From positions 1 to 5,882 of the forward strand of contig CAJTPM010000027.1 in NCBI GenBank assembly GCA_910578085.1: 5,882 bases of DNA, given 5' to 3'. The notes under the pieces are model-generated. The model saw nothing but the letters and a program-made list of their open reading frames with translations, was not told the origin of the DNA and did no database searches. Made by a program: the position numbers and the translations under genes. The DNA is from an uncultured Lachnospiraceae bacterium (lineage in GTDB: Bacteria; Bacillota; Clostridia; Lachnospirales; Lachnospiraceae). Position 1 is the first letter of the stretch. Every line of letters begins with the position of its first letter. Of this stretch, positions 5,739 to 5,882 are shown one piece after another.

Positions 5739-5761
5739 GGGGCGGTATGTTATATCGCCCT
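5739..5761 (+). promoter_or_regulatory. GC-rich stem-loop upstream of the last gene, with a competing fold
   Basis: GGGGCGGTAT (5739-5748) can pair with ATATCGCCCT (5752-5761) around a 3-nt loop, giving ten pairs of which two are G-U. A competing hairpin pairs ACATAC (5733-5738) with GTATGT (5745-5750) around GGGGCG. The two folds exclude each other. The element ends 32 nt before the ATG at 5794 and leaves its ribosome binding site (AAAGG, 5778-5782) free. No U-run follows, so it does not look like a terminator. Confidence 0.4.
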
Positions 5762-5793
5762 ATGCCGCTAAAATAAGAAAGGATGAAAAACAT

Positions 5794-5882
5794 ATGGATA
5801 ATCTTTCCACACTACAACAGGAAATCCCTGACGAGGCAGCATTAAAAGAAGCTGAAAATTCCATCCAGGGATTACAAAAACT
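5794..5882 (+). CDS. N-terminus of an unidentified gene (3' end outside window)
   Basis: An open frame starts with ATG at 5794 and runs to the right edge (29 full codons: MDNLSTLQQEIPDEAALKEAE, then NSIQGLQK). AAGAAAGG (5775-5782) precedes it with an 11-nt spacer. The nearer ATG at 5783 opens a frame that stops after 20 codons, so it is rejected. The visible part is acidic and helix-prone, without a hydrophobic start. It is too short to assign a function; its place after the 253-aa gene suggests another phage structural or assembly protein. Confidence 0.55.
   Translation, partial: MDNLSTLQQEIPDEAALKEAENSIQGLQK

Overview
The window is a dense, single-strand (+) stretch of the tail and baseplate module of a tailed phage or prophage. 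Moderate GC, strong purine-rich ribosome binding sites (AAAGGAGG, GGGAGGTG) and protein families typical of tail clusters in gut anaerobes point to a Clostridia host (Lachnospiraceae or Oscillospiraceae-like). No integrase, attachment site, tRNA or host gene is present, so prophage and free phage cannot be told apart.

Layout: (1) 1-389, C-terminus of a probable tape measure protein. (2) 407-435, a perfect 10-bp stem-loop between that gene and the next. (3) 446-709, an 87-residue protein with a beta-rich, probably OB/SH3-like C-terminal half. (4) 769-1986, a 405-residue protein with two fibronectin type III-like domains followed by a jelly-roll-like segment. (5) 1992-2921, a 309-residue baseplate/tail-tip-type protein. 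(6) 2921-4693, a 590-residue hub-like protein carrying an inserted 'NINGLG' module and ending in short octad repeats. (7) 4694-4896, a non-coding gap with a perfect 14-bp inverted repeat and a pair of 9-bp direct repeats. (8) 4897-5658, a 253-residue phage protein of uncertain role. (9) 5659-5793, a gap with two predicted stem-loops. (10) 5794 onward, the first 29 codons of another gene.

Genes 4-6 are packed tightly (5-nt gap, then a 1-nt stop/start overlap) and are probably translated as a coupled unit. Their likely shared job is building the distal end of the tail: the tape measure fixes tail length and sits on the hub, and the following proteins form the hub, its small plug or adaptor, and decorative or receptor-contacting parts. 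The 253-residue protein comes after a structured gap and may start a second unit.

I do not see a defence system, CRISPR array, RNA gene, diversity-generating element or transposon. The items most worth a second look are the structured gaps (hairpins at 407-435, 4718-4765, 5681-5708 and 5739-5761), the module inserted in the hub-like protein, and the place of the 253-residue gene in the tail gene order.
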